Below, in pieces: positions 17,210 to 25,130 of a DNA stretch of 61,645 bases (its first letter is position 1; each line of letters begins with the position of its first letter). This stretch comes from Flavobacteriales bacterium. Its GTDB lineage: Bacteria > Bacteroidota > Bacteroidia > Flavobacteriales > Flavobacteriaceae. The notes below the pieces were generated by a model that saw nothing but the letters and a program-made list of their open reading frames with translations, searched no databases and was not told the DNA's origin. The stretch spans positions 12,257 to 73,901 of the forward strand of contig WTIO01000037.1 in NCBI GenBank assembly GCA_011526365.1, written 5' to 3'. Made by a program: the position numbers and the translations under genes.

Positions 17210-18166
17210 ATGGCTGTATTAATTTTTGCAGAAACCGAAAATAGAAACTATAAAAAAATCGCCTTTGAAGTAGCGTCCTACGGACGTGCTTTGGCAGATC
17301 AGCTGGGCTGTGCGCTACACGCAATAGCTTTTAATGTTGACGATGCTGCGACCCTAGGCACCTATGGAGTAGAGCAGGTGTTTCACATTGATAGTCCCTC
17401 GCTGGAACCCTTTACTATTCAAGCCAGTGGAACAGCAATTCTTGAAGTAGCAAAAGCACAAGGTGTACACCACCTGGTGCTATCTTCCACCGCCAATGCA
17501 CGGTACTTAGCCCCCTGGTTAAGCATTCATCTGGAGGCGGCTTACGCCAGCAATGTGGTGGCCCTGCCCGAAAGTACGGCACCCCTAAAAGTAAAGCGCT
17601 CTTGTTTTACCAACAAAGCCTTTAACTACACCACCCTAAGTTCTGACAAGTCCATTATAGGGGTTGCTAACAATTCCTACGGAACCCACGAGGCGCCCAA
17701 AACGGCAAGTGTTGTTCCCACCGAGGTGGCATTGAAGACCAACAGCTTAAAAGTAACCGCTGTAGATGCGCCTACAGGACAGGTAAGCATCGCAGACTCC
17801 GATGTGGTTGTATCAGGAGGAAGAGGTTTAAAAGGGCCGGAAAATTGGCATCTAATAGAGGATTTAGCGGCAACCTTAGGTGCGGCAACTGCCTGTTCCA
17901 AGCCCGTATCTGATATGGGTTGGCGCCCCCACTCTGAACATGTGGGACAAACGGGAAAACCCGTAGCCTCTAACCTCTATATTGCGATTGGGGTTTCTGG
18001 AGCCATCCAACATTTGGCAGGTATTAACGCTTCAAAAGTAAAAGTGGTCATCAACAACGATCCCGAAGCACCCTTTTTTAAAGCCGCAGACTATGGCGTG
18101 GTAGGAGATGCCTTTACGGTAGTCCCCAATTTAATTGAAAAACTAAAAGCCTTTAAAGCCAGCTAA
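17210..18166 (+). CDS. etfA: electron transfer flavoprotein alpha subunit
   Basis: A 318-residue EtfA that carries the FAD. The C-terminal FAD-binding domain has SGGRGLKGPENW near residue 203, then GATACSKPVSDMGW, GQTGKPVASNLYIAIGVSGA and the closing VVINNDPEAPFF...ADYGVVGD. The N-terminal adenine-nucleotide-like domain covers about residues 1-190. It is co-transcribed with etfB and convergent with the rimK fusion gene 28 bases away; no clear terminator hairpin lies between them. Confidence 0.97.
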   Translation: MAVLIFAETENRNYKKIAFEVASYGRALADQLGCALHAIAFNVDDAATLGTYGVEQVFHIDSPSLEPFTIQASGTAILEVAKAQGVHHLVLSSTANARYLAPWLSIHLEAAYASNVVALPESTAPLKVKRSCFTNKAFNYTTLSSDKSIIGVANNSYGTHEAPKTASVVPTEVALKTNSLKVTAVDAPTGQVSIADSDVVVSGGRGLKGPENWHLIEDLAATLGAATACSKPVSDMGWRPHSEHVGQTGKPVASNLYIAIGVSGAIQHLAGINASKVKVVINNDPEAPFFKAADYGVVGDAFTVVPNLIEKLKAFKAS

Positions 18167-18194
18167 GCAGTTTTAAAAACGCAGTTAAAACGGC

Positions 18195-19568
18195 TTAATT
18201 GGTTGGGATATAGTTCAGCTTTTTTTCAATGGCCATAATCATGGCGTTGGCCAGATCTTTTCCGGTGGCATTTTCAATCCCTTCCAAACCGGGGGAAGAA
18301 TTTACCTCTAATACCAAGGGGCCTTTGTTAGAACGGATGATATCTACGCCGGCCACGTCCAAATGAAATACTTTAGCTGCACGTACGGCAAGGCGCTTTT
18401 CTTCGGCTGTAATTTTCACCTTAACAGCTACGCCCCCCAAATGAATGTTTGAACGGAAGTCTCCTGAAGCCGCTTGCCGTTGTACGGCAGCCACCACACG
18501 GCCATTGACAACAAAACAACGGATGTCTTTTCCTTGGGCTTCTTTAATAAATTCTTGTACCAAAATATTAGCCTTTAGGCTTTTAAAAGCATTGATTACA
18601 CTTTCTGCTGCGATATTGGTTTCTGCAGACACCACCCCTTTCCCTTGGGTGCTTTCCAAAAGTTTAATAATCAGTGGTGCGCCGCCCACCATGCTGATAA
18701 GGTCTTTGGTGTCTAGGGGAGACTTTGCAAATCCGGTGATGGGTGTATTAATGCCCTTGGAAGAAAACAATTGGGACGAATGCAGCTTGTCCCGCGATTG
18801 GGAAATAGCATTGGCATTGTTAAAGCAATAGGTGCCCACTCCTTCAAACTGACGGAGTAGGGCGCAGCCATAAAACGTCATACTGGGGCGGATGCGTGGA
18901 ATCACTGCATCAATATCTTCCAATATACTCCCCCCGCGGTAACGCACCTCGGGTTTGGCGGCATCCATATGCATATAGCAGTACTGAATGTTGTAAAAAC
19001 GGATGTCGTGGCCACGGGCTTGGGCCGCTTCTAAAATACGTTTGTTGCTATACAGCTCCTTATTGGTGGCCAGTAAAGCCAATTTTAACCCCGATTCCTT
19101 GCGAATAAGATGTTTGTAATAGCCCAATACATCATCGGAGGACAAGTCGCCAAAATAAAAACTGTTGTTGGGATCAATAATAAAGTCCTGCATGGCCTGG
19201 CGCCCCAGTAGCATACGAAACTCCATTTGATCTCTACTAGCTAGGGTAAGTTCAATGGTGTAGGTGTTGGGGCCAATACGAACGGGGGTTTCAATAACAT
19301 AGCGCTTTTGGGATTGCCCTGTAGAACTTTTAATCACTCGGGTGTCCACAATTTTTGCACTGCATTTAACCGTTAGGCTCCTGTTGTCCTGTACAGGATT
19401 CACCTCAAATTCAGCCCAACGGGTGCCGTTGCGAAGTACCCGTTTTATGTTTACGGCCTGAATGGAGGAGGTTTTTGCCCCCGAATCTATCCGCGCTTTA
19501 ATAGCCGGAATTTGTAATTCATCAAAAGCGCACCATTCCTGATTTCCAATTGTTGTTAGTGTGGACAT
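18195..19568 (-). CDS. rimK: RimB-RimK fusion: retropepsin-like protease domain plus ATP-grasp amino-acid ligase
   Basis: A 457-residue two-domain protein. Residues about 1-150 match the RimB/ATP-dependent zinc protease (retropepsin-like) family with the catalytic-type D28SGAKTSS and [10 protein letters not shown]. Residues about 163-457 are a RimK-type ATP-grasp ligase: pre-ATP-grasp [30 protein letters not shown], the ATP-binding [11 protein letters not shown], and metal-binding [11 protein letters not shown] at the end. RimK adds glutamate residues to ribosomal protein S6 in E. coli, and RimB trims such tails in other bacteria, so the fusion could write and edit the same modification. Whether S6 is the target here is unknown. 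Confidence 0.88.
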   Translation of the reverse strand: MSTLTTIGNQEWCAFDELQIPAIKARIDSGAKTSSIQAVNIKRVLRNGTRWAEFEVNPVQDNRSLTVKCSAKIVDTRVIKSSTGQSQKRYVIETPVRIGPNTYTIELTLASRDQMEFRMLLGRQAMQDFIIDPNNSFYFGDLSSDDVLGYYKHLIRKESGLKLALLATNKELYSNKRILEAAQARGHDIRFYNIQYCYMHMDAAKPEVRYRGGSILEDIDAVIPRIRPSMTFYGCALLRQFEGVGTYCFNNANAISQSRDKLHSSQLFSSKGINTPITGFAKSPLDTKDLISMVGGAPLIIKLLESTQGKGVVSAETNIAAESVINAFKSLKANILVQEFIKEAQGKDIRCFVVNGRVVAAVQRQAASGDFRSNIHLGGVAVKVKITAEEKRLAVRAAKVFHLDVAGVDIIRSNKGPLVLEVNSSPGLEGIENATGKDLANAMIMAIEKKLNYIPTN

Positions 19569-19624
19569 TTTTAAAATTTTTGCAATAGTACATTTTTTAA
19601 ATGAACTTTTTACGCTCCTTTTGT

Positions 19625-19632
19625 TAGCTTTG
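19625..19632 (+). promoter_or_regulatory. -7 promoter box of serine hydrolase gene
   Basis: TAGCTTTG matches TAnnTTTG and lies 64 bases before the chosen ATG at 19697. No clear -33 TTG. Confidence 0.45.
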
Positions 19633-19696
19633 GGTTAGGAGTAAACTTTTTTCTTTTTTTGTCTGTCACTAAACCAATTGTTTGCTCTGCAAAACT

Positions 19697-20905
19697 ATGA
19701 TACACTCCCATTGTACGCACTTAAAAACGATAGTTCTCCTCCTTGCCCTGAGCTGCGTGGGCTGTACTTCACAAAACCCCTTGGAGCAACTCATGGCAGG
19801 GGACAACCCCAAAATCCAACAGGTGGTAAAAGCAGGTAATCCCCATAAGATTCAAATTGCCTATACCCAAATAACCCCCAAAAAGGGACAAGCACCACAA
19901 TTAACCCGTTGGACCTATGGTCTAGCAGAAGATCGGTATTTTTACCCTGCCAGTACGGCCAAGCTACCGGTTACCCTGTTGGCCCTCCAAAAAATAAATA
20001 CGCTACAGGCTGCTGGAATTCCCATAGATAAAACCACGCCTTTTCGGGTGTATGATCCGCAATCGGGTGCGGCCCTACAAGTGGCGGACAGTACGCATCC
20101 CCAAGGACAGCTTACCATTGCCCATTTAATCAAAAAAATTTTTTTGGTGAGTGACAACGATGCCTACAATTTGCTGTTTGATTTTTTAGGGAAGGACTAC
20201 ATCAATGAACAGCTCGAAATGAAGGGGGTTAAGAATACACAAATTCACCATAAGTTTTTGTTTGGTGCCGACAATACCAACACTTGGGAGTATGTTTTTG
20301 GCACTGCAACAGACACCGTGTATCACCAACAATCAATGACGGCTACCTATGCCAAAGACAATAGTAACCTCAAAGGGGTTTTAAAAGGAAGGGGCTATAA
20401 GGATGCTGGAAAACTGGTGGAACAACCTATGGATTTTAGTCGTAAAAACAGAATTTCGCTCTTGGATTTAGAAGGGCTTTTGTTGCGGGTGATACTGCCC
20501 AAATTGTTCCCTAAAACACAGCAGTTTCAACTCACCGAGGCAGACTATAACTTTGTCCGTCACTGGATGAGTAGAACCCCCCAAGAAAGCACCTCTCCCG
20601 ACTACAGTTCTAATGAAGCGTATTACGATAGCTATGTGAAATTCTTAGTCTATGGGGATACCCCAGGAAAAATGGACGGGAGTGTTCGCATTTACAACAA
20701 GGTGGGGGATGCCTATGGCACCTTAACCGATGTTGCCTATATTACTGTTCCAGAAGAGGATATTGCCTTTTTCCTAACCGCAACAATACATGTAAACAGC
20801 AACGGTATCTTCAATGACGACGTGTACGACTACGACCGCCTAGGCTTTCCGTTTTTAGGCGCCTTAGGGCGAGAAGTTTTAGCCTATGAACGTCAAAGGC
20901 GTTAA
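19697..20905 (+). CDS. serine hydrolase lipoprotein (class A beta-lactamase-like fold)
   Basis: A 402-residue putative lipoprotein. A hydrophobic signal is followed by LSCVGC with the lipid-carrying Cys23, although the -3 position is unusual. Penicillin-binding-type motifs are present: SxxK at 86-89 (STAKLP), SDN at 152-154, and a KTG-like KVG in YNKVGDAYG near residue 335. This fits the class A beta-lactamase/serine hydrolase superfamily, but the insert and length (beta-lactamases are about 290 residues) make true beta-lactamase activity doubtful. The frame also offers a TTG at 19682; the ATG gives the better signal. It shares a TTAA stop overlap with the convergent oxygenase gene. Confidence 0.85.
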   Translation: MIHSHCTHLKTIVLLLALSCVGCTSQNPLEQLMAGDNPKIQQVVKAGNPHKIQIAYTQITPKKGQAPQLTRWTYGLAEDRYFYPASTAKLPVTLLALQKINTLQAAGIPIDKTTPFRVYDPQSGAALQVADSTHPQGQLTIAHLIKKIFLVSDNDAYNLLFDFLGKDYINEQLEMKGVKNTQIHHKFLFGADNTNTWEYVFGTATDTVYHQQSMTATYAKDNSNLKGVLKGRGYKDAGKLVEQPMDFSRKNRISLLDLEGLLLRVILPKLFPKTQQFQLTEADYNFVRHWMSRTPQESTSPDYSSNEAYYDSYVKFLVYGDTPGKMDGSVRIYNKVGDAYGTLTDVAYITVPEEDIAFFLTATIHVNSNGIFNDDVYDYDRLGFPFLGALGREVLAYERQRR

Positions 20906-21852
20906 GCCTTTTTAAGGCCTAATTCTAATAATCGTTCTTCTAAAAAGGCACCGGCAGTGATGTCCTCAAAAGCTTTTGGCTGGTCTTCTCGAACACAGTT
21001 GGGCAAACAATTTAGTGGCATACTGGAAATAGGGTGCATAAAAAACGGGATCGAGTAGCGCGACTTCCCCCAAGATTCCCGTGGTGGATTGACCACCCTG
21101 TGAATGGTGGACTTTAAGGTGTTGTTGGTGTGCCGGGACAACATATCTCCCACATTGATAATTACCTCGTCAGGAGCTGCAACAGCGTCAATCCAATCGC
21201 CTTGTTGGTTGAGTACCTGAAGTCCTCCCCCTTGGGCCCCCATCAAAAGGGTAATTAGGTTGATGTCACCATGGGCTGCAGCACGAACAGCATCTTTGGG
21301 TTCTTGGGTGATGGGCGGATAATGTATGGGGCGTAAAATAGAATTTCCGTTGTGAATATGGGGGTCAAAATAATGTTCGTCTAAATGAAGAAAAAGTGCA
21401 AGAGCTTGCAGGACATGTGCCGCTGTTTGTTCCAACAATTGATAGGTTTTCTTGCCAAACGCATTAAAAGCAGGAAGTTCTTCTACCAGTACATTTTTGG
21501 GGTACTGCGCTTCCAACTTAGGATCGTCTGTGACGTATTGCCCAAAATGCCAAAACTCTTTAAGGTCACCCGTGGTTCGACCTTTGGCGTGTTCCTTCCC
21601 AAAGGAAGTGTAGCCACGCTGACCACCAATCCCTTCAATCTCGTATTGCTTTTTTACGTCTAACGGCAGTTCAAAAAACGCCTTAATGGCCGCGTATAAA
21701 TCCGTTTGCAATTCCTCTGACAATAGATGCCCACGCAGAGCGACAAAACCAATTTCTTGAAATGCATCTCCAAGGGCGGCAATAAAGGCTTGCTTTTTTG
21801 TGGCATCGCCCGATAAAAAATCCTGTAAATCTACTTTTGGTATGTGTTGCAT
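20902..21852 (-). CDS. isopenicillin N synthase-like 2-oxoglutarate/Fe(II) dioxygenase
   Basis: A 316-residue non-haem iron oxygenase. The N-terminal DIOX_N domain covers about residues 1-120. The iron-binding triad is His and Asp in AAHGDINLITLL and His in KSTIHRVVNP, and Arg in SRYSIPFFM anchors 2-oxoglutarate. The family oxidises diverse small molecules and the name does not imply beta-lactam synthesis. The region from its ATG back to the terminator at 21867-21897 shows no -7 box, so expression may depend on read-through from the promoter at 22051 past the leader ORF. It is convergent with the serine hydrolase gene. Confidence 0.9.
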   Translation of the reverse strand: MQHIPKVDLQDFLSGDATKKQAFIAALGDAFQEIGFVALRGHLLSEELQTDLYAAIKAFFELPLDVKKQYEIEGIGGQRGYTSFGKEHAKGRTTGDLKEFWHFGQYVTDDPKLEAQYPKNVLVEELPAFNAFGKKTYQLLEQTAAHVLQALALFLHLDEHYFDPHIHNGNSILRPIHYPPITQEPKDAVRAAAHGDINLITLLMGAQGGGLQVLNQQGDWIDAVAAPDEVIINVGDMLSRHTNNTLKSTIHRVVNPPRESWGKSRYSIPFFMHPISSMPLNCLPNCVREDQPKAFEDITAGAFLEERLLELGLKKA

Positions 21853-21866
21853 ATGAACGCTATTTA

Positions 21867-21897
21867 ATTAAAAAAAGCAGGCCCATCGACCTGCTTT
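21867..21897 (-). terminator. intrinsic terminator between leader ORF and oxygenase gene
   Basis: On the minus strand, AAAGCAGG, loop TCGATGGG, CCTGCTTT, then a T-run: an 8-bp stem with a strong U tract. It sits 22 bases after the stop of the 20-codon ORF and about 15 bases before the oxygenase ATG, which is the position of an attenuator. Confidence 0.85.
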
Positions 21898-21918
21898 GTA
21901 CATAGATAAGGAATATGT

Positions 21919-21981
21919 TTACAACAGATCGCTGAAGGCTATCTGCTGTCTTGTATTCCTCAAATGATGATCATAAGACAT
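21919..21981 (-). CDS. 20-codon leader ORF with very strong Shine-Dalgarno site
   Basis: The ORF encodes MSYDHHLRNTRQQIAFSDLL, starting at the ATG at 21981. Upstream, AGAAAGGAGGTGT ends 3 bases before the ATG, with the GGAGG core 6 bases away. This is complementary over about 13 nt to the 3' tail expected for flavobacterial 16S rRNA (ACACCTCCTTTCT, from memory; no 16S gene is in the window). Other genes here lack SD sites, so this one stands out. A TATATTTG box upstream and a terminator downstream frame a transcript of about 170 nt. It is probably a leader peptide or a small independent protein; no homologue is known to me. Confidence 0.6.
   Translation of the reverse strand: MSYDHHLRNTRQQIAFSDLL
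21921..21949 (-). promoter_or_regulatory. hairpin overlapping the end of the leader ORF
   Basis: On the minus strand ACAGCAGAT pairs with ATCTGTTGT (9 bp including one G-U) around an 11-base loop. The right arm runs into the leader stop codon. Part of that arm (CTGTTGT) could instead pair with ACAA-CAG at the terminator's left arm, with a 2-base bulge, giving mutually exclusive structures as in attenuators. Confidence 0.45.
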
Positions 21982-21984
21982 AAG

Positions 21985-21997
21985 ACACCTCCTTTCT
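21985..21997 (-). promoter_or_regulatory. extended Shine-Dalgarno site
   Basis: AGAAAGGAGGTGT on the minus strand, with GGAGG 6 bases from the ATG at 21981. It is the only strong SD that I noticed in front of a gene in this window. Confidence 0.75.
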
Positions 21998-22043
21998 ACA
22001 TTAAATTAAACATTGCCGTTGTCACAGCGTTAACTATTCAACC

Positions 22044-22051
22044 CAAATATA
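22044..22051 (-). promoter_or_regulatory. -7 promoter box of leader ORF / oxygenase transcript
   Basis: TATATTTG on the minus strand matches TAnnTTTG. Transcription would start near 22040, giving a leader of about 59 nt before the 20-codon ORF. No TTG at the -33 spacing. Confidence 0.5.
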
Positions 22052-22075
22052 CATATCCCTAAAAAGAGAACATGC

Positions 22076-23344
22076 TTATTTGACGATTTTTTTTAGTGTC
22101 AATCCTTGTCCTAAAATTGTAAAGAGCACCACGGCATAAGTCAAAAATAAAATCAGGGCCTTGCCTTCGCCAATTTGTTCGGGTAGGTTTAAGGCTAAGG
22201 CGATACTCAGTCCTCCGCGTAACCCTCCCCATGTGATAATTAGGGCCGTATTCTTTTCGAACTTTTTAGTTATGGAAAGTATTTTGATGGGAATAAATAC
22301 ACCTATGCCCCTAGACACTACCACCAGCACTATAATCAAGAGACTGACCAATAAAAAGGCTGGGGAAAAGTTTTGTAAAATGGGGATCACCTCAAGGCCT
22401 ATCAAAATAAACAATATGGCATTTAAAGTTTCATCCAAAAGGTGCCAAAATTTATAAACATAGTCGCCCATGGCTTTTTGCACCCCTTCTTCAGAAGCAT
22501 CGGTGTCAATATTTTGATTGAGGAACAAGCCCAAAACCACCACCGCCAAGGGCCCCGAAAAGTGAAACTTTTCTGCCACTAAGGAAACCGTTAATACAAG
22601 TGAAATTGTTATAAGCACTTCCAGTTCTACATATTGATTTTCAATGTACTTCACAAGTTTAAGCCCCAAATACCCTAGTATGGCTCCAAGTGCTACACCG
22701 CCTATTACCTCTGTAAAAAACAATATTCCTACACTTTGAGCAGTAACATTGGCAACACCTTCTAACTTCACATTAAGTAGTGTTAAAAATAAAACCACCC
22801 CAATCCCGTCATTAAATAATGATTCCCCTGCAATTCGGGTTTCAGTCACCGTGGAAAGCTTCATTTTTTTAATCATGGCCAACACTGCTATAGGGTCTGT
22901 GGGGGCGATAAGTGCGCCAAACAGGAGGCAATCCACATAGGTGAGCCCCAAGGATTGTAACCCAAAAACAGGAAGATTAATAATCCAATGGCTTAAGGTT
23001 CCCACGGCAAAAGTGGAAAACAGTACACCAAAACTGGCTAAAAGTAAGACTGTTACCTTGTCCTTCAACAACTCGTGAACGTTCACACTAATGGCCCCTG
23101 CAAAAAGTAAAAACGGAAGCATTACATTAATCAACAGCCCACTAAAATCAAACTGTGTGGTAATGGATGTGGCAAATTCTAAAAATTTAGGTGACAATAA
23201 ACCAACCACCAAAACCGAAAAGGAAAGCACTATGGCTAAAATCATTAGCCCGATAGTTTGTGGGAGTTTTAATACACGTAAATTAACAATTGAAAAAAGC
23301 GAGGCTAAAAGTAAAAGCCCTGTGGACAATTCTAGGAGATTCAT
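22076..23344 (-). CDS. CPA1-family cation/proton antiporter
   Basis: A 422-residue Na+(K+)/H+ exchanger with about 12 membrane helices, as in NhaP-type CPA1 proteins. Characteristic segments are FGALIAPTDPIAVLAMIKK near residue 125, with the ion-binding Asp, and AGESLFNDGIGVVLF near residue 160, also with a conserved Asp; WGGLRGGLSIALALNLP lies near residue 375. The frame extends 11 codons further upstream to 23377, but MNLLELSTG at 23344 gives a normal N-terminus. It exchanges cations for protons at the inner membrane in pH and salt balance. It is followed by the separate leader-ORF promoter and has no obvious operon partner. Confidence 0.93.
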   Translation of the reverse strand: MNLLELSTGLLLLASLFSIVNLRVLKLPQTIGLMILAIVLSFSVLVVGLLSPKFLEFATSITTQFDFSGLLINVMLPFLLFAGAISVNVHELLKDKVTVLLLASFGVLFSTFAVGTLSHWIINLPVFGLQSLGLTYVDCLLFGALIAPTDPIAVLAMIKKMKLSTVTETRIAGESLFNDGIGVVLFLTLLNVKLEGVANVTAQSVGILFFTEVIGGVALGAILGYLGLKLVKYIENQYVELEVLITISLVLTVSLVAEKFHFSGPLAVVVLGLFLNQNIDTDASEEGVQKAMGDYVYKFWHLLDETLNAILFILIGLEVIPILQNFSPAFLLVSLLIIVLVVVSRGIGVFIPIKILSITKKFEKNTALIITWGGLRGGLSIALALNLPEQIGEGKALILFLTYAVVLFTILGQGLTLKKIVK

Positions 23345-23392
23345 GGTTGTATAATATATAGTCTCCCTAAAATACAAACTTTTTTTTAACCC

Positions 23393-23977
23393 CTAATGCT
23401 GCTGTAACTTTGCGATATACTTACCAATAAGATCAAACTCTAAGTTTACGGGACTTCCTTTTTGTAGTTGGTGGAAATTGGTGTGCTCATAAGTGTAAGG
23501 AATAATGGCAACAGAAAAAGTGTTTTTGCCGCTATTGACTACCGTTAAACTTACACCATTGACGGTAATAGATCCCTTTTCAATGGTAACATAGTCTACC
23601 GTTTCGGGATATTCAAAGGAAAACAACCAACTGCCCTCGGTTTCGCGTGCTTCGGTACAAACACCTACTACATCCACATGGCCTTGCACCAAATGGCCGT
23701 CCAAACGGGCGTTCATTTGCATGGCACGTTCTAAATTAACTTTTGCTCCCACTTGAAGTGCCCCCAAATTGGTTTTATTTAAGGTTTCTTGAATAGCAGT
23801 AACGGTATAGGAAGTGGGGGTTTTGGCCACCACGGTAAGGCACACCCCATTGTGTGCCAGTGACTGATCGATTTTTAGTTCCGATGCTAAGTCAGAGGCT
23901 AAACTCAAATGCAGGTTCCCCTGCTCTTGCTCCATTTTTTCAACTGTCCCGAAGGCCTCAATAATTCCTGTAAACAT
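23393..23977 (-). CDS. ribE: riboflavin synthase (alpha subunit)
   Basis: A 194-residue riboflavin synthase that dismutates two 6,7-dimethyl-8-ribityllumazine molecules to riboflavin. Two lumazine-binding repeats are visible: the first starts MFTGIIEAFG with AHNGVCLTV, the second contains LDGHLVQGHVDVVG and SITVNGVSLTVV. The start at 23977 is preferred over an in-frame ATG 10 codons upstream because the MFTGIIE beginning is invariant. It is divergent from pdxA, whose start codon lies only 53 bases away; the two -7 boxes lie between, 4 bases apart. Confidence 0.96.
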   Translation of the reverse strand: MFTGIIEAFGTVEKMEQEQGNLHLSLASDLASELKIDQSLAHNGVCLTVVAKTPTSYTVTAIQETLNKTNLGALQVGAKVNLERAMQMNARLDGHLVQGHVDVVGVCTEARETEGSWLFSFEYPETVDYVTIEKGSITVNGVSLTVVNSGKNTFSVAIIPYTYEHTNFHQLQKGSPVNLEFDLIGKYIAKLQQH

Positions 23978-23992
23978 GCCGTTATATTTAAC

Positions 23993-24000
23993 TAACTTTG
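23993..24000 (+). promoter_or_regulatory. -7 promoter box of pdxA
   Basis: TAACTTTG matches TAnnTTTG, 29 bases before the pdxA ATG. Any upstream contact region would fall inside the start of ribE. Confidence 0.5.
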
Positions 24001-24004
24001 AGCG

Positions 24005-24012
24005 CAAAAGTA
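24005..24012 (-). promoter_or_regulatory. -7 promoter box of ribE
   Basis: TACTTTTG on the minus strand matches TAnnTTTG, 27 bases before the ribE ATG. It faces the pdxA box at 23993-24000 with 4 bases between. Confidence 0.5.
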
Positions 24013-24029
24013 CAAATTAAAGGACTGCA

Positions 24030-25064
24030 ATGCCGAGTACAGAAAAAATTAGACTGGGAATTTCTTTAGGAGATCCCAATGGGATTGGCCCAGAAATCAT
24101 CCTAAAATCCTTTCTGGACAAACGTATTTTTGACTTTTTTTCTCCAGTGCTATTTGCTCCCCATGAGGTAATGAAGGCCCAAATGGAACATTTTGATTGG
24201 GCCCCCAACACCCAGTGGGTAAAAAAATTAAAAAAAGCCAACGGTGGAAAAATCAACATTGTGGATGTAGCAGCTGGGGAGTACACTTTAAACTTTGGCG
24301 CCTGTACTGCATCCAGTGGGCAGGTTTCCATAAATTCCTTAACTGCTGCTACAACAGCACTGCAAAAAGGGGAAATAGACGCTTTGGTTACAGCGCCCAT
24401 CCACAAAGCAGCCATACAATCAGAAGCTTTTCAATTTCCTGGACACACCGATTATTTGGCAGAAACCTTTGGCCAAAAGGCCCTTATGTTTATGGTCACC
24501 GACCGCTTAAAGGTGGCCCTGGTAAGTGACCATATCCCCTTAGCTGAAGCTGCGGCACATTTAACTGCTGAACGATTGACCGATAAAATTGAACAGCTAC
24601 TGCTCAGCCTAAAACAAGACTTTGGCATTGGAAAACCTAAAATTGCTGTCTTAGGCTTAAACCCACACTGCGGCGACCAGGGGGTGATAGGAAAAGAAGA
24701 CGACACTGTAATTCGCCCAGCACTAAAACAATTTCAGGATCAAGGGCAATTGGTGTATGGACCTTATGCCGCAGACAGTTTCTTTGGCAGCCAACAGCAC
24801 AGTAATTTTGATGCTGTTTTAGCCATGTACCACGATCAAGGACTTATCCCGTTTAAAACCCTCTCCTTTGGCGAAGGGGTAAACTTTACCGCGGGCTTGC
24901 CCATAGTACGTACCTCGCCAGATCACGGTACGGCCTTTGAAATTGCAGGGCAAGGAAAAGCAGAACACCAATCTTTTGTGGCAGCCATGCACATGGCACG
25001 AAAAATTTACCAGTGCAGAGCCACCTATGAAGCCGGTAAAACCGCCTCAACACCAGTGGATTAA
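24030..25064 (+). CDS. pdxA: 4-hydroxythreonine-4-phosphate dehydrogenase
   Basis: A 344-residue enzyme of pyridoxal phosphate synthesis, oxidising 4-phosphohydroxy-threonine with NAD. The N-terminus has GDPNGIGPEI. The three metal-binding His are in FPGHTDYLAE, LNPHCGDQG and MYHDQGLIPFK, and the C-terminal TSPDHGTAF is typical. Length is slightly above average. It is followed by the DUF177-rpmF-fabH-accBC genes on the same strand, but DUF177 has its own -7 box at 25102. Confidence 0.96.
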   Translation: MPSTEKIRLGISLGDPNGIGPEIILKSFLDKRIFDFFSPVLFAPHEVMKAQMEHFDWAPNTQWVKKLKKANGGKINIVDVAAGEYTLNFGACTASSGQVSINSLTAATTALQKGEIDALVTAPIHKAAIQSEAFQFPGHTDYLAETFGQKALMFMVTDRLKVALVSDHIPLAEAAAHLTAERLTDKIEQLLLSLKQDFGIGKPKIAVLGLNPHCGDQGVIGKEDDTVIRPALKQFQDQGQLVYGPYAADSFFGSQQHSNFDAVLAMYHDQGLIPFKTLSFGEGVNFTAGLPIVRTSPDHGTAFEIAGQGKAEHQSFVAAMHMARKIYQCRATYEAGKTASTPVD

Positions 25065-25101
25065 AATTTTCGTCTTCCCCTTATTTTCATAAATATTTTA
25101 T

Positions 25102-25109
25102 TAAATTTG
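25102..25109 (+). promoter_or_regulatory. -7 promoter box of DUF177-rpmF unit
   Basis: TAAATTTG matches TAnnTTTG, 21 bases before the ATG at 25131, so the leader would be only about 17 nt. Confidence 0.5.
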
Positions 25110-25130
25110 CCTGCTCAAAAGTGCTCAGCT

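Noticed and set aside
19697-21852. A beta-lactam gene cluster suggested by a beta-lactamase-like hydrolase next to an isopenicillin-N-synthase-like oxygenase
   Set aside because: No peptide synthetase or acyltransferase is present, the genes are convergent and share no operon, and both superfamilies are very broad.
21985-21997. Plus-strand ACACCTCCTTTCT as a 16S rRNA fragment
   Set aside because: Similarity stops at the 13-base tail; neighbouring 16S sequence is absent, so it is better read as an SD on the minus strand.
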